Assembly (NCBI GenBank): GCA_963710645.1
Contig: CAVQBD010000002.1
Location: forward strand, 248,001-312,000
Reading direction: 5' to 3'
Origin: FEB-10 sp963710645
GTDB lineage: Bacteria; Acidobacteriota; Thermoanaerobaculia; Thermoanaerobaculales; Sulfomarinibacteraceae
Length of the DNA: 64,000 nt
How positions within the stretch are numbered: position 1 is the stretch's first letter; every line of letters starts with the position of its first letter. Below the pieces are notes generated by a model. The model did no database searches and was not told where the DNA came from. It worked only from the letters and a program-made list of their open reading frames with translations. Shown piece after piece: positions 25,185-34,003 of this stretch. A program made the translations under genes and the position numbers.

Positions 25185-28100
25185 AAGGACGTTCCCCGGA
25201 TCTCATCCAGGTGCTGTAACCCCAGGTGATCGCGGATGAGTAGGTGTCGAGCCAGCCGGGGTCTGCGAAGTTGGCCAACACATTGATCACCTGGCCTTCG
25301 TCGATCTCGGTGACCTGGCCCGGATCAATGACGACCGAAGGAGGCACGTTGTCGATTTGAACGGATTGGCTCTCGCACGTGGACGTGTCGTCGTCGTAGC
25401 CGCACACCTCGACAGTGTAGTTGCCGTTGTCGCCGTAGCAGTGGTTGACGTTGAAGGTGAGGGTGGCGTCCGGTCGGACGTTTTCGAGCACACCGCCCAC
25501 GTCTTCCGGAGCTGAACCGTCTCCCCAATCGATGGTGCCTGTGAGCGACTCGAGCCAGCCCGGATCGGAAATGGTCCCGGTGACCACCAAAGGCGCGCCC
25601 TCGTCCTCGGGATCCTGAGGAGTGAAGACCACCGTGGGCGCAACGTTATTCACGGTGACTGTGGTTTCATCGATATCGGTCAGGTTGGAGTCGTCATCCG
25701 TGACCTTGAGTTTGACTGTGAAGACACCATCCTGTCCCACCATGGTGAAGTCCGGATTGACGTCGGTGGAGTCGTCGAACTGACCATCGTTGTCCAGATC
25801 CCAGGCGTAGCTGATGTTTCCGCTCGGGGCCGACGATCCGGATCCGTCAAGGGGTTGATCGATGCCTTCGTCGGTTTCATAGGGACCGCCGGCGTCTGCT
25901 GCAGGGGGCTGATCGAACTCCACCCTCCAGACACCGCGGCCTCGTGTTCCCACGTAGAGGCTGATGTCGCGTCCTCCCGGTGATTCGTGGTCGAAGTAGG
26001 CGTGCCAGGGCTGCGGCAGATGAGGTGTGCTTCCCCCGGTGCTGTCCGGATCCGAAATAAGGGTCCAGTCATCGCCGCCGTCGGTGGACAGAAAGACTCC
26101 CGAGTCCCGGCCGCCGGCGGCCATGATGTTCTCATCCTCGGGATCGAATGCCGCCAGGCTGGGCTGGGGGTAGCCCTGGAAGGTCGATGGACCGTTGGGT
26201 CCGAGCGAATTGACCAGGAGATAATCGCCACTTCCGGTCATCAGGTCATCGAGGTCGGGGAGGTTGTCCCATGTGGCTCCGCCGTCGACCGACAACAACA
26301 TCTGTGGCGGGTTGGTGTTGTTGGAAATGAACAACCTTTCCGGGTCATTCGGATCCACATCGAAAATGCCCATTCCTCCCGCGGGCAGGAAGATCCGGGT
26401 CCACGAGCCGGCGGGATTTGTGCCGTCGAATCGGTACAAGCTATCGTTCCCCCTGCCGTCGCAGCTGCCCGCCTGAACGTAGAAGGTGGGCGTGCCCCCG
26501 TCAAGCGATGCCTTCACGGCACACGCTCCACCGCCACCGGTGGGTGGTTCGGTTGCGTTGCCGAGTTCCGTCCACACGATGGGGTTGGTGGTGACGTCCG
26601 TTGTGATGTAGATTCCTCCGTCGCCGTTGTTGGTGCCGGAGCAGAAGTTCTGGGCATTGGGTCCGGAGAAGGTGCAATTTCTGGTGATGACCACAAACTG
26701 GTCCTGACCGAAGTTGTCGATGATGTCCGGGAATCTGAAACCCGGCAACAACCCGTCGGCCGGGTAGGTGTTGACCTCCGGATCACCACCGAGCCCGGGA
26801 CCTCCCAAGTACATTCTGTTCGCACGACTGGTGCCCCCACCACAACACACCGTGTAGAGGGCATTTGAATTGTCGACCGCGAAGTCAAACCCGTCGCAGC
26901 ATTTGTTGTTGTTCCACGACGGAGGGTTTGCCCCACCGTCAGTGGCGCCAAATGTCCCGTTGTCCTGGTTGCCGAAATACAGATCTTCCGATGTGGCGGT
27001 GGCGTTGTCGTTGCCCGCCAACGTCCACAACCACAACGCGTGCGGCGTCGTGTTTGGCTGTTCCCATGCCGGAGTCTGGCAGCCGGGGCTCGCATTCTTG
27101 GTGTTGTAGTACACACCGCCGTCGCACGAAAAAATCGTCGGACAGGCATCGACCGATGTTGCCGTGTCGAAGACGATATCGCCGACATCGTCGTGACCGC
27201 CCACGGATCGAGTGTACGGCCCGGCCCATCCCGCAGGTGGGGAGCCGCCAGGTGTCCCGGTCGCTGCCTGCGGGCAGCGGAGTCCGCCGCCATCGGGATT
27301 ACTGACGCAGGTCCCACGGTAGAGACGGATGTCGCCGTACCAGAGGTCGAAACGATCATCGTCCTCGCCGCTGTCCGATCTCTGGTTTGTGGCCACGAAC
27401 GGGACACGGCCCTGGCGGGCCGAGTCGGGTGTGCCGAGATTGGTCCACGTGGTTCCGCCATCGTCCGATTCGTAGATGTTGGCCCCCACAGTCACGAACA
27501 GAACATCGGCCTCATCGGGAGATACCGCGATCGAGCAACGACCCGTGGGCAGACCGGTTCCAGTGGTCCAGTTTCCGCCGCCGTCGGTGGATCGGAAGTG
27601 CCCGTTGTTGCCGCAGACGTCGACAATGCCGCCGTCATGGACGACGACGTCCCACACCGTGTCGCCGTTGCCTTCGGGAAATTGGTCCGCTTCCACACGT
27701 GTCCATGTGCCACCGCTGTCATCGCTGACGGCAACGCCGCAGAGCGTGCCTATGTAGACGTTTGCCGGCGTGTCCGGGTCGATGCCGATCCCGAATGCGG
27801 ACGGCTCGGAAAGTTCCGTGGCCGAGCACAAGCCGTTCGGATCCGGGATGTCGACGTGGGTCCAACTGCCGCCGCCATTGGTGGACATATTGATGCCCGC
27901 AAGACTGTCCACGCGTCCATCAAAAAACGAGGTCGCGTACACCCGGCTGGAGTTGCTCGGGTCCACTTTCACATCCCATGTTGCATTGGGGTTGTGATCG
28001 TCCTGACGGCTCCACGTCAGGCCGCCGTCGGTGGATTTGTAGATGCCGCCCCACTCTGTGGCCGCATAATACACCTGGTTGTTGTTGGGGTCCGGTCCAA

Positions 28101-28338
28101 TGCCGTTGACTCGGCCGCCGGTGGCGCGGTCGGCGTCGGTGCTGTCGCCGTTTGAAAAGCTGGGGTTGATGTCGGTCCAGTCGAACTGGGCCGAGGCCGT
28201 GGGTGCCATGAGAAGAGCAATGAGACCGACACAGCCAATGATCGCGACCCGAGAGAGTCGGGGAGATCGCCTACCGATGTACGGGGCAGATTGATGAGAA
28301 CGGAGACGACGTGTGTTGCGGAAAACCCATATTCTCAT
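25054..28338 (-). CDS. Secreted BNR/sortilin-like and PKD repeat protein, 5' part (frameshifted)
   Basis: Reads 1094 codons. The start overlaps the preceding gene's stop by 4 bases. A long signal peptide ends about residue 51 (LIALLMAPTASAQ). Residues 60-820 are a beta-propeller of BNR/sortilin type, with repeated STDGG-x-TW motifs (SGGTWTRV, SDDGGTTWTNL, SVDGGATWDNL). Several PKD-like domains follow (SYAWDLDNDGQFDDSTD, then LTDIDETTVTVNNVAP). The final 45 codons are Arg/His-rich and unlike the rest: the frame is lost at the CCCC run 25194-25197, and the true continuation is the minus-strand reading to 24213 (total about 1,375 residues). Probably an extracellular or surface protein. Whether the frameshift is real or a read error is undecided. 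Confidence 0.75.
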   Translation of the reverse strand: MRIWVFRNTRRLRSHQSAPYIGRRSPRLSRVAIIGCVGLIALLMAPTASAQFDWTDINPSFSNGDSTDADRATGGRVNGIGPDPNNNQVYYAATEWGGIYKSTDGGLTWSRQDDHNPNATWDVKVDPSNSSRVYATSFFDGRVDSLAGINMSTNGGGSWTHVDIPDPNGLCSATELSEPSAFGIGIDPDTPANVYIGTLCGVAVSDDSGGTWTRVEADQFPEGNGDTVWDVVVHDGGIVDVCGNNGHFRSTDGGGNWTTGTGLPTGRCSIAVSPDEADVLFVTVGANIYESDDGGTTWTNLGTPDSARQGRVPFVATNQRSDSGEDDDRFDLWYGDIRLYRGTCVSNPDGGGLRCPQAATGTPGGSPPAGWAGPYTRSVGGHDDVGDIVFDTATSVDACPTIFSCDGGVYYNTKNASPGCQTPAWEQPNTTPHALWLWTLAGNDNATATSEDLYFGNQDNGTFGATDGGANPPSWNNNKCCDGFDFAVDNSNALYTVCCGGGTSRANRMYLGGPGLGGDPEVNTYPADGLLPGFRFPDIIDNFGQDQFVVITRNCTFSGPNAQNFCSGTNNGDGGIYITTDVTTNPIVWTELGNATEPPTGGGGACAVKASLDGGTPTFYVQAGSCDGRGNDSLYRFDGTNPAGSWTRIFLPAGGMGIFDVDPNDPERLFISNNTNPPQMLLSVDGGATWDNLPDLDDLMTGSGDYLLVNSLGPNGPSTFQGYPQPSLAAFDPEDENIMAAGGRDSGVFLSTDGGDDWTLISDPDSTGGSTPHLPQPWHAYFDHESPGGRDISLYVGTRGRGVWRVEFDQPPAADAGGPYETDEGIDQPLDGSGSSAPSGNISYAWDLDNDGQFDDSTDVNPDFTMVGQDGVFTVKLKVTDDDSNLTDIDETTVTVNNVAPTVVFTPQDPEDEGAPLVVTGTISDPGWLESLTGTIDWGDGSAPEDVGGVLENVRPDATLTFNVNHCYGDNGNYTVEVCGYDDDTSTCESQSVQIDNVPPSVVIDPGQVTEIDEGQVINVLANFADPGWLDTYSSAITWGYSTWMRSGERPCDHPRQRMQPARYRNRQRFSTVRRQRRLHHHHLGDRRRWRDRV

Positions 28339-28991
28339 CGAACACCCCCTTCCATTTCGTCAAGCCCATCGACGGCACACACCGGTGACATGAATCTCAC
28401 CTCCGGGCTCGAGATCCACCCCTCCGGAGTCAAGGCGAGAACCCGGGTGCGATACACGACACCGGGTTCGAGGTTGCCGATGACCAATGCGAGCGATTCC
28501 AAAGTGTCTGCGCTCTTGGCATCGTCGACCGGTTCGTGCGCAGATTCATATGATCGAGTCGCTTCCGCACGAGTCGTGGTCAAGGACTCAAACTGGCTCC
28601 GTTCGAGGCCCTCCGGGTATTTGCTGAAATCGACCCGGAAATCTTCACTGGCCACAAGGTCGGAAACGATCGCACCTTCCGGTGCACGACTGGAATCGAC
28701 CCTCCATACCACCCGTGCCTCGGGCACGCGAAGGTGGACTTCGCTGCATTGGCCTTCAATGTCGACCAATAACGCCGATCCCTCGTCTCGATCGGTGAGA
28801 ACCTGAATTCCATCGTTTGGATGCACAAACGATGGACTGATCGAGGTCAAGAGAAACACGAGGACCATGCCGACGATGGGTTTGCTCCTCGAGACTCCGA
28901 TGACACTCTTGATTCGAGCCACGGTCGCCGATCGGGTGTGCGAACACACCTCGGGCGTGTGGCGGTTGACCTGTGGAAGTCCTGCGGACAT
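28335..28991 (-). CDS. Secreted/anchored hypothetical protein, first gene of the BNR/PKD operon
   Basis: A 218-residue protein of unknown function. I start at 28991 (MSAGLPQVNRHTPEV) because GGAGG lies 5 bases before; a longer reading to 29165 crosses the structured leader. One hydrophobic segment (about 37-54, PIVGMVLVFLLTSISPSF) serves as a signal or anchor. The exported part has a fibronectin-III-like pattern near its end (LALVIGNLEPGVVYRTRVLALTPEGW), which suggests a small beta-sandwich domain. It overlaps the BNR/PKD gene by 4 bases, so the two are made together and may act on the same surface structure. Confidence 0.6.
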   Translation of the reverse strand: MSAGLPQVNRHTPEVCSHTRSATVARIKSVIGVSRSKPIVGMVLVFLLTSISPSFVHPNDGIQVLTDRDEGSALLVDIEGQCSEVHLRVPEARVVWRVDSSRAPEGAIVSDLVASEDFRVDFSKYPEGLERSQFESLTTTRAEATRSYESAHEPVDDAKSADTLESLALVIGNLEPGVVYRTRVLALTPEGWISSPEVRFMSPVCAVDGLDEMEGGVR

Positions 28992-29116
28992 GGCCACCTC
29001 CCTCTGCCGCGCTTGCGGCATCCGTCCAAGCGCCTCCCGGTGCGGGCCAAAACAACTGACGCACAATGCGTTGGTAGCGCCTGGGCCCGGCCGCCTGGAA
29101 AAATAGTTAACTAAGT
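28992..29116 (-). ncRNA. Structured 5' leader RNA (candidate regulatory RNA)
   Basis: About 125 bases between the likely transcription start and the ATG at 28991. Minus-strand pairings: P1 CCAGGCG/CGCTTGG (29092-29098 with 29026-29032), P2 CGGGCC/GGCCCG inside it (29084-29089 with 29043-29048), an inner hairpin ACGCA-TTG-TGCGT (29059-29071) and a separate hairpin GCCGC-AAGC-GCGGC (29006-29019) just before the ribosome site. It matches no riboswitch I can name; I compared it by eye with the c-di-GMP-I consensus and did not see its core. Confidence 0.35.
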
Positions 29117-29122
29117 AAAACA

Positions 29123-29152
29123 AACGTAGAGGAGGATGCTCGGGCTTGTCAA
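29123..29152 (-). promoter_or_regulatory. Putative promoter of the 28991/BNR-PKD operon
   Basis: On the minus strand, TTGACA (29147-29152), an 18-base spacer and TACGTT (29123-29128). The perfect -35 makes this plausible. Confidence 0.5.
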
Positions 29153-29534
29153 GAGACTGGATCACATTCTTTGTCTCATTAATGAATCAATCGCTTGAGA
29201 ATATCGGAAGACTGGGGAACGCCCATTGGTGCGATTGAGGCAGTTCCCCAGGGAAGAATCCGTGACGGGAAAGAGGCTGCAAGAGTTGGTGAGAACGAGG
29301 GTTGGTTCATTCACGACAGTTGATGGAGGGATTTACGAACTGAAATATGGTTGGCCGAGGCCTCGGGTGCACCAGGGGGGTTGGATTCTTGGGAACAGGA
29401 ACCCATATTCGTGCGTAGTACCCAGTAAGTGATGAACAAAGCCAAAGCTGAGGCGTTGAGAGATTGAGATCAGCTCGCAACTGTCCGAACCACACGGCAA
29501 CCATTAATTGGGTCTCGAACCAAGGGAGAAAACC
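29153..29534. other. Divergent intergenic region without a supported gene
   Basis: Relatively AT-rich spacer (for example CATTAATGAATCAATCGC near 29178) between the minus-strand operon promoter and the plus-strand nuclease-like gene. A 68-codon TTG-initiated reading (29226-29432) has no ribosome site and is not called. I see no tRNA, terminator or word element here. Confidence 0.5.
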
Positions 29535-30023
29535 ATGAAAACACGAACCCTCATCACCGCGTTGAGTTGTGTAGGAATTGCCTTGCTTCTGGCCATGCCT
29601 GTCGTGGCGGATCCACCGGATGACGAGCACCACGCCATGACCGCCAAGTGCGTCAAGGTGGTGGACGGTGACACCCTGATCGTCAAGTGTGACAAGCGCG
29701 AGATGACCGTTGACCTGGAGGGCGTGGATGCGCCCGAGCTCGGCCAGCCTTGGGGTAAGGAGGTTCGCACCTTCGTGGCCGACATGGTGCGAGGCCAAGT
29801 GATCGAGGTCGAGTTGGTGGAGACCACCGACGGCACGGGCACGGCGCGGATCACGATCGACGGCCAGGACTTGGCTCACCTGCTTGCTGCCCGGGGGCTC
29901 GCGTGGGGCACCGATGATGGCGAACTCGAAGCCCTCAGCGAAAACGCCAAGTCCTCACCGTGCGGGCTGTGGTTGGATTCCAACCCGGTGCCACCGTGGG
30001 AGTTCCGTGAAGCCCAAGCCTGA
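29535..30023 (+). CDS. Secreted thermonuclease-fold (SNase) protein, catalytic residues lost
   Basis: A 162-residue protein with a signal peptide (about 1-25, ending in PVVADP) and a staphylococcal-nuclease OB fold: VKVVDGDTLIV, DLEGVDAPELGQ, WGKEVRTFV and LAHLLAARGLAW. The start is fixed by AAGGGAG about 7 bases before the ATG. In SNase the catalytic residues are R35, E43 and R87. Here the R35 position (five residues before the DAPE aspartate) is Asp, the glutamate remains, and the R87 position in the DxYGR segment is Thr (DGTGTAR). It may bind nucleic acid or protein without cutting. It stands alone. Confidence 0.8.
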   Translation: MKTRTLITALSCVGIALLLAMPVVADPPDDEHHAMTAKCVKVVDGDTLIVKCDKREMTVDLEGVDAPELGQPWGKEVRTFVADMVRGQVIEVELVETTDGTGTARITIDGQDLAHLLAARGLAWGTDDGELEALSENAKSSPCGLWLDSNPVPPWEFREAQA

Positions 30024-30105
30024 AGAGGCGTGCCATCATCCGGTGAGAATGATGTTGTTCCGTCCCCCGATCCTCATGGCTGGTGCTGCGTGAACAGGTC
30101 GCGTC

Positions 30106-30921
30106 TTACTCGATGCTGATCTTCTGTAGCTCGACGGGGACCGTGCCGGTTTCCAACGAGTTCAGGATGTTTTCCATCAACGGCAGGCGGGTGGAGGTAC
30201 GAACCCAATCCTGATCGGTGGTGATTATCACGACCCCATAACCGGGGTCGGTGGACTTGAAGGCGAAGCCGTAATAATTACCGTCGTACTCCAAAAACGG
30301 CGTGATGGTCGCGTCACCCGTTCCGTAGCATCCATACCAGAAATAGCCAATCGTGGGAACATTGTTCGGTGTTGTCGCGAAGACGCCCAACACGTTCATC
30401 GGTTGGAGGTCGCCGGATATGGTGTCCGACCAGGTGTGTGATCCGCCCAGCGCCGCAACGATGGCGGCGAACCCGACGTTTACGGTCCATGTACAGATGT
30501 ACTCGCCCTGTATATAGACCGCCCCCCCCTGCTGGACGAACTGCGTGATTGTCGTGACGCGATTTGACGGCAAGTCGAGGACGCCCGACGACACGATCAG
30601 GATATCGGTCGTGCCAAAGAAACCGGTGTCGTCAAGGGTGGTTTGGGGAACGATGGTCGGTGTGTGGCCCATCCCTGTGGCCACCGAGGCCCAGATCGTA
30701 TCCATATCGTGGCCGCCGCTCGCGCTCTCGACGATGGTGACCGCCTGCTGTAATGGAGCGAGACCTGGAGTATGGTCCGACGGGATGACACTGACCGTCG
30801 AACCGGGCGGTGTTGATTGCTGGTCAGCAGCGGCAACCGGGATGGCTACAAGTACGGCGATCAGGAAGAGGCTAGCAACTGACGACGATCGATTCACAAG
30901 GGACCAACGGGAAACAGCCAT
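30106..30921 (-). CDS. Secreted hypothetical protein with ThuA/DUF4350-like fold
   Basis: A 271-residue exported protein. Signal peptide about 1-33 (SLFLIAVLVAIPVAAADQ). GAGGAGG lies close before the ATG. The body alternates short beta strands and helices in a glutamine-amidotransferase-like pattern (TDILIVSSGVLDLPS, FVQQGGAVYIQGE, YGVVIITTDQDW), as in the DUF4350/ThuA group, but no catalytic Cys-His-Glu is evident. The extreme C-terminus reads GTVPVELQKISIE, a short hydrophobic/acidic tail. It is divergent from the plus-strand gene remnant that follows. No substrate can be inferred. Confidence 0.6.
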   Translation of the reverse strand: MAVSRWSLVNRSSSVASLFLIAVLVAIPVAAADQQSTPPGSTVSVIPSDHTPGLAPLQQAVTIVESASGGHDMDTIWASVATGMGHTPTIVPQTTLDDTGFFGTTDILIVSSGVLDLPSNRVTTITQFVQQGGAVYIQGEYICTWTVNVGFAAIVAALGGSHTWSDTISGDLQPMNVLGVFATTPNNVPTIGYFWYGCYGTGDATITPFLEYDGNYYGFAFKSTDPGYGVVIITTDQDWVRTSTRLPLMENILNSLETGTVPVELQKISIE

Positions 30922-30939
30922 TTCGACCTCCTCGGTTGA

Positions 30940-31443
30940 GTGGTTGGTGCTCCGTCAGTTGTAATGCCCGGCGAGACAGGTGTCAAGGACGGGCATAAAT
31001 CGGGTTCCGAGTCCCGAGTCCCGTTATCGGCAATCGCGATGGCCGTGGTGTGTCCGGTCCCCTCGGGATCTCACCCCACGATCCAGGCCGCGGTTGACGA
31101 CGGAAGCTGCACCGAGATCGTGTTGGCGGCCCAGGTCTTCGAGGTGCCGGTGCTGATTCCTCGCGACCTCGTTTTGCGCGGCACGTCAACTTCGACGTCG
31201 GTCATCGCGGGCCAGGTGACGGTGCAGGGCGGCACGACTCAGGTGACCCTCGAGGATCTGACGGTGGATGCCACGATTCAGGGCGTTGCTGGCACCGTCG
31301 ACACTGCGCTTCAGGCTCTTGGAGGTGCCGAGGTGACGACCGACTCGGTGGTGGTGCGCAACTCGGCGGTCGATCCGCGGACAATATTTGTGGACGGATT
31401 CGAGTCCGGAGACACCTCCACATGGTCGGCGACGGTTCCCTGA
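30940..31443 (+). pseudogene. 5'-truncated right-handed-helix secreted protein with FESGDTSTWS tail
   Basis: An open reading of 167 codons from a GTG at 30940 without a ribosome site. Protein-like sequence begins only about residue 38 (CPVPSGSHPTIQAAVDDGSC) and continues as beta-helix (pectate-lyase-like) strands: LVLRGTSTSTSVIAGQVTVQ, LEDLTVDA. It ends in IFVDGFESGDTSTWSATVP, a C-terminal motif of many secreted proteins in this type of organism. There is no signal peptide. The upstream part overlaps a GGTTCCGAGTCCCGAG word element (31001-31025), so the 5' end seems to have been lost or replaced. It could also be an intact small protein with an unseen start, but this is less likely. Confidence 0.5.
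31001..31025. repeat. Word element 6 fragment (CGAGTCC words)
   Basis: CGGGTTCCGAGTCCCGAGTC, a word array of the same family as 15816 and 42118, found inside the truncated gene's 5' region. Confidence 0.45.
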
Positions 31444-31495
31444 TATGAAACAAACAACGGACACGTGGAGTCATAGACGCGGGCTGGAGGTCATG

Positions 31496-33037
31496 ATGGA
31501 ACGCCGGAGTATCAAGTCTCTGATGGGCATTATTGTGGTCCTGACGGTACTGATCGCATTGACCGGTATGGCGGGGGTGCTCCAGGGTGTTTCCCCAGGA
31601 GCGATCGACCGGTTCAGCATGGCTGAAGTGGCCTGTCCCACCTTCAGCTGGCAGCAGCTTGAGGGCGCAAGCCTTTACGAACTGCAGGTGTACGCCCTGC
31701 CAGAGGACTTTGACCTTGCATTGAATGTCGGGACGGATCTCGAGACGGCAGACCTGGTGCTTCACGCCTGGCTGCCTGGGGGTTCTTCCAGTTGGACACC
31801 GCCGATGGAACGGGCACTGAATCGCGGTGGCCGCTACGCGTGGTTCGTCAGGGTGGCGTCGATTGGGACCGACGGCGAGATCGACGAGAACGGAGAGTGG
31901 TCCGAGGCTCGTCTGTTCAGCATTTCGGAGGCCCCGTCGGTACAGGAAGTGGAATCTGCTCTGGAGGTGCTGCAGCGATACGTGGTGTCGAGCGATCGTG
32001 CAGTGGACGGTGAGCGGGTTCTCACGACCGATCGAGTGAACCGGTCGATCGCCCCTTCGAATGGGCAACGTAATGATGAGCTGCCGAGCACATCCAGCGC
32101 CCCGAAATCGGTACTGTTGGGAACATCGGCCATCAAGGGAGAAATCCCGGATCCGTCGGGTGAGACCTACGGAGTGGTCGGCATCAGCGGCTCTCCAGAC
32201 GGTGCCGGGATTGGAGCTGCCAACGCCGCTGGGGGACCGGATCTTGTCCTCGACGGCAGTACCGGCGGCTCCGCCGATGCCGAGCTGCGAGAATCGGGAA
32301 TCGACCGGCCTGCGGCATCCGCAACCACCTTCGACATCACCAACTCAGATGCCGGCTCGATGACCCTGCGGGTGGATGGGATCAACGTGGTGACCACCGC
32401 CACCGATCACGACACTCTCGGCGGTATGGTGTGTAGTAACGGCGAACTGGCACGTTGGAATGGGAGTTCTTGGGTATGCTCGTCCGACACCGATACCTTG
32501 GCGACACTGGCCTGCGCCGCGGATCAGGTGGCGAAATGGAACGGGGCAAGCTGGATCTGTGCGCAGGACGACGACACGGTCTATGAAATCGGTCCGGGAT
32601 TGATGCTCGACGGAAGCGTTGGCTGGCACAGCTCGCTGGTGATCGGAGCGGATGGCCTCGGCTTTGTAGGGTACCGCGACGAGACGAACCACCTACTCAA
32701 GACGGCCCACTGCAGTAATTTTGCGTGCACCAGCGCTTTGATCGCGCTCCACACACCCGAGCCGGGCCTTTGGGAGGGCATCGGTCCGTCGGTCGGTATC
32801 GGTCCGGACGGCATGCCGCTCATTGCCCACTGCGATTCTCCGGCCTACGCCGTCAAGGTGACGAAGTGCAGCTACGCCCATTGTGGAGGATCGACAACGA
32901 CCACAGTGTTTCTTCAAGATCCTTACTCCTTCAGCGGGACGGCCATGGCAATCGGAGCAGACGGTCTCCCTCTGATCGCGTTGACCGAGTGGTTCTACGA
33001 CGATCTTTGGGTCGCCCACCTGCCGTACGGGTTTTAA
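31496..33037 (+). CDS. Anchored surface protein with WNGxxWxC repeats and BNR-like tail
   Basis: A 513-residue exported protein of unknown function. Start at 31496 (second ATG of ATGATG) because GGAGG (31486-31490) is 5 bases before it. A hydrophobic segment about 9-31 is a signal or anchor. Residues about 40-140 form a fibronectin-like domain (FSWQQLEGASLYELQVYAL ... RYAWFVRVASIG). Residues about 310-365 carry two copies of a cysteine repeat, C-x-N/D-x-(L/V)-A-(R/K)-WNG-(S/A)-SW-(V/I)-C, followed by D-x-D-T, known from tail-spike-like adhesins. The C-terminus has two propeller-like repeats (IGADGLGFVGYRD, IGADGLPLIALTE) with HCSNFAC and KCSYAHC cysteines. Probably a cell-surface adhesin or binding protein. 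Confidence 0.6.
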   Translation: MERRSIKSLMGIIVVLTVLIALTGMAGVLQGVSPGAIDRFSMAEVACPTFSWQQLEGASLYELQVYALPEDFDLALNVGTDLETADLVLHAWLPGGSSSWTPPMERALNRGGRYAWFVRVASIGTDGEIDENGEWSEARLFSISEAPSVQEVESALEVLQRYVVSSDRAVDGERVLTTDRVNRSIAPSNGQRNDELPSTSSAPKSVLLGTSAIKGEIPDPSGETYGVVGISGSPDGAGIGAANAAGGPDLVLDGSTGGSADAELRESGIDRPAASATTFDITNSDAGSMTLRVDGINVVTTATDHDTLGGMVCSNGELARWNGSSWVCSSDTDTLATLACAADQVAKWNGASWICAQDDDTVYEIGPGLMLDGSVGWHSSLVIGADGLGFVGYRDETNHLLKTAHCSNFACTSALIALHTPEPGLWEGIGPSVGIGPDGMPLIAHCDSPAYAVKVTKCSYAHCGGSTTTTVFLQDPYSFSGTAMAIGADGLPLIALTEWFYDDLWVAHLPYGF

Positions 33038-33085
33038 AGCTAGAGTGCGGACGAGTGGGGTAGAACTGGCGTAAGCTACTCGCCC

Positions 33086-34003
33086 ATGACCGATCCCCCG
33101 AACTCCACAGGAACGACTGCAACCAGGGCCGGTCTCGCCTACGGGCTGACGGCGTTTTGTTTCTGGGGGTTGGTGCCCATCTACTTCAAGGCGGTGTCCT
33201 CGGTGCCGGCGCTGGAGGTGCTGGCTCACCGGGTCGTGTGGTCGGTGGTGGTGCTCGGCGTGGTGCTCACAGTTCAACGTCGCTGGCGCGAGGTCATAGC
33301 CGCCGTGACCCACTGGCGGACCTTGGGGATTCTGGCCATCACCACGGTTCTGATCGGCGGCAACTGGTACATCTTCATTTGGGCCGTGAACAACGACCAG
33401 GTCCTCCAGGCCAGCCTGGGCTACTTCATCAACCCCCTGGTCAACGTCTTTCTCGGTGTGGTTTTCCTTGGGGAGCGGCTGAGCCGGGCCGGCAAGGCCG
33501 CAGTGGCGCTGGCCGCGGTGGGTGTTGGTTGGCTCACGGTGCTGGGGGGCGAGCTGCCGTGGATTTCCCTGGTGTTGGCCTTCTCCTTCGGGCTCTATGG
33601 CCTACTGCGCAAGATCACTCCGGTGAAACCGGTGCCGGGTCTGATGGTGGAGACAGCACTCATGCTGCCGGCGGCTCTTGTTTTTCTGGCGGCGACGGCG
33701 TCGCACGGTGGGCTGTACTTCGGGACCGGATCTGTCAGGCTCGACGTGCTGCTGGTGGCTGCGGGCATTGTGACTGCCTTGCCCCTGCTGTGGTTTACCG
33801 CCGCCACGAGGCTGTTGCCACTTTCCACCATGGGGTTTATTCAATACCTGGCGCCCACCCTGCAGTTCCTTCTGGCGGTGCTGGTCTTCGGCGAGCCTTT
33901 GACCGGCGAACGGTTGGTCGCTTTCGCCTTCATCTGGGCGGCATTGGCGATCTTCACCTTCGACCAACTCCGCGGTCAGCCCGACAACCGATCAGTCGGT
34001 TGA
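33086..34003 (+). CDS. rarD: RarD/EamA-family transporter
   Basis: A 305-residue drug/metabolite transporter-superfamily permease. The opening GLAYGLTAFCFWGLVPIYFK and the LAHRVVWSVVVL segment are the RarD signature, and WYIFIWAVNNDQVLQASLGY is the second conserved stretch. About ten hydrophobic helices fill the length, as expected for two EamA repeats. RarD proteins are named for chloramphenicol sensitivity, but the natural substrate is unknown. A possible -10 (TAAGCT) lies about 10 bases before the ATG with no ribosome site, so the mRNA may be nearly leaderless. It is followed by a repeat island. Confidence 0.88.
   Translation: MTDPPNSTGTTATRAGLAYGLTAFCFWGLVPIYFKAVSSVPALEVLAHRVVWSVVVLGVVLTVQRRWREVIAAVTHWRTLGILAITTVLIGGNWYIFIWAVNNDQVLQASLGYFINPLVNVFLGVVFLGERLSRAGKAAVALAAVGVGWLTVLGGELPWISLVLAFSFGLYGLLRKITPVKPVPGLMVETALMLPAALVFLAATASHGGLYFGTGSVRLDVLLVAAGIVTALPLLWFTAATRLLPLSTMGFIQYLAPTLQFLLAVLVFGEPLTGERLVAFAFIWAALAIFTFDQLRGQPDNRSVG

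Noticed and set aside
28992..29116. Cyclic-di-GMP-I riboswitch in the leader
   Set aside because: I compared the leader by eye with the consensus; the conserved P1b/J and GNRA-receptor text is not seen, so it is kept only as an unnamed structured RNA.
29226..29432. 68-codon TTG-initiated reading upstream of the SNase-like gene
   Set aside because: TTG start without a ribosome site and no recognisable pattern.
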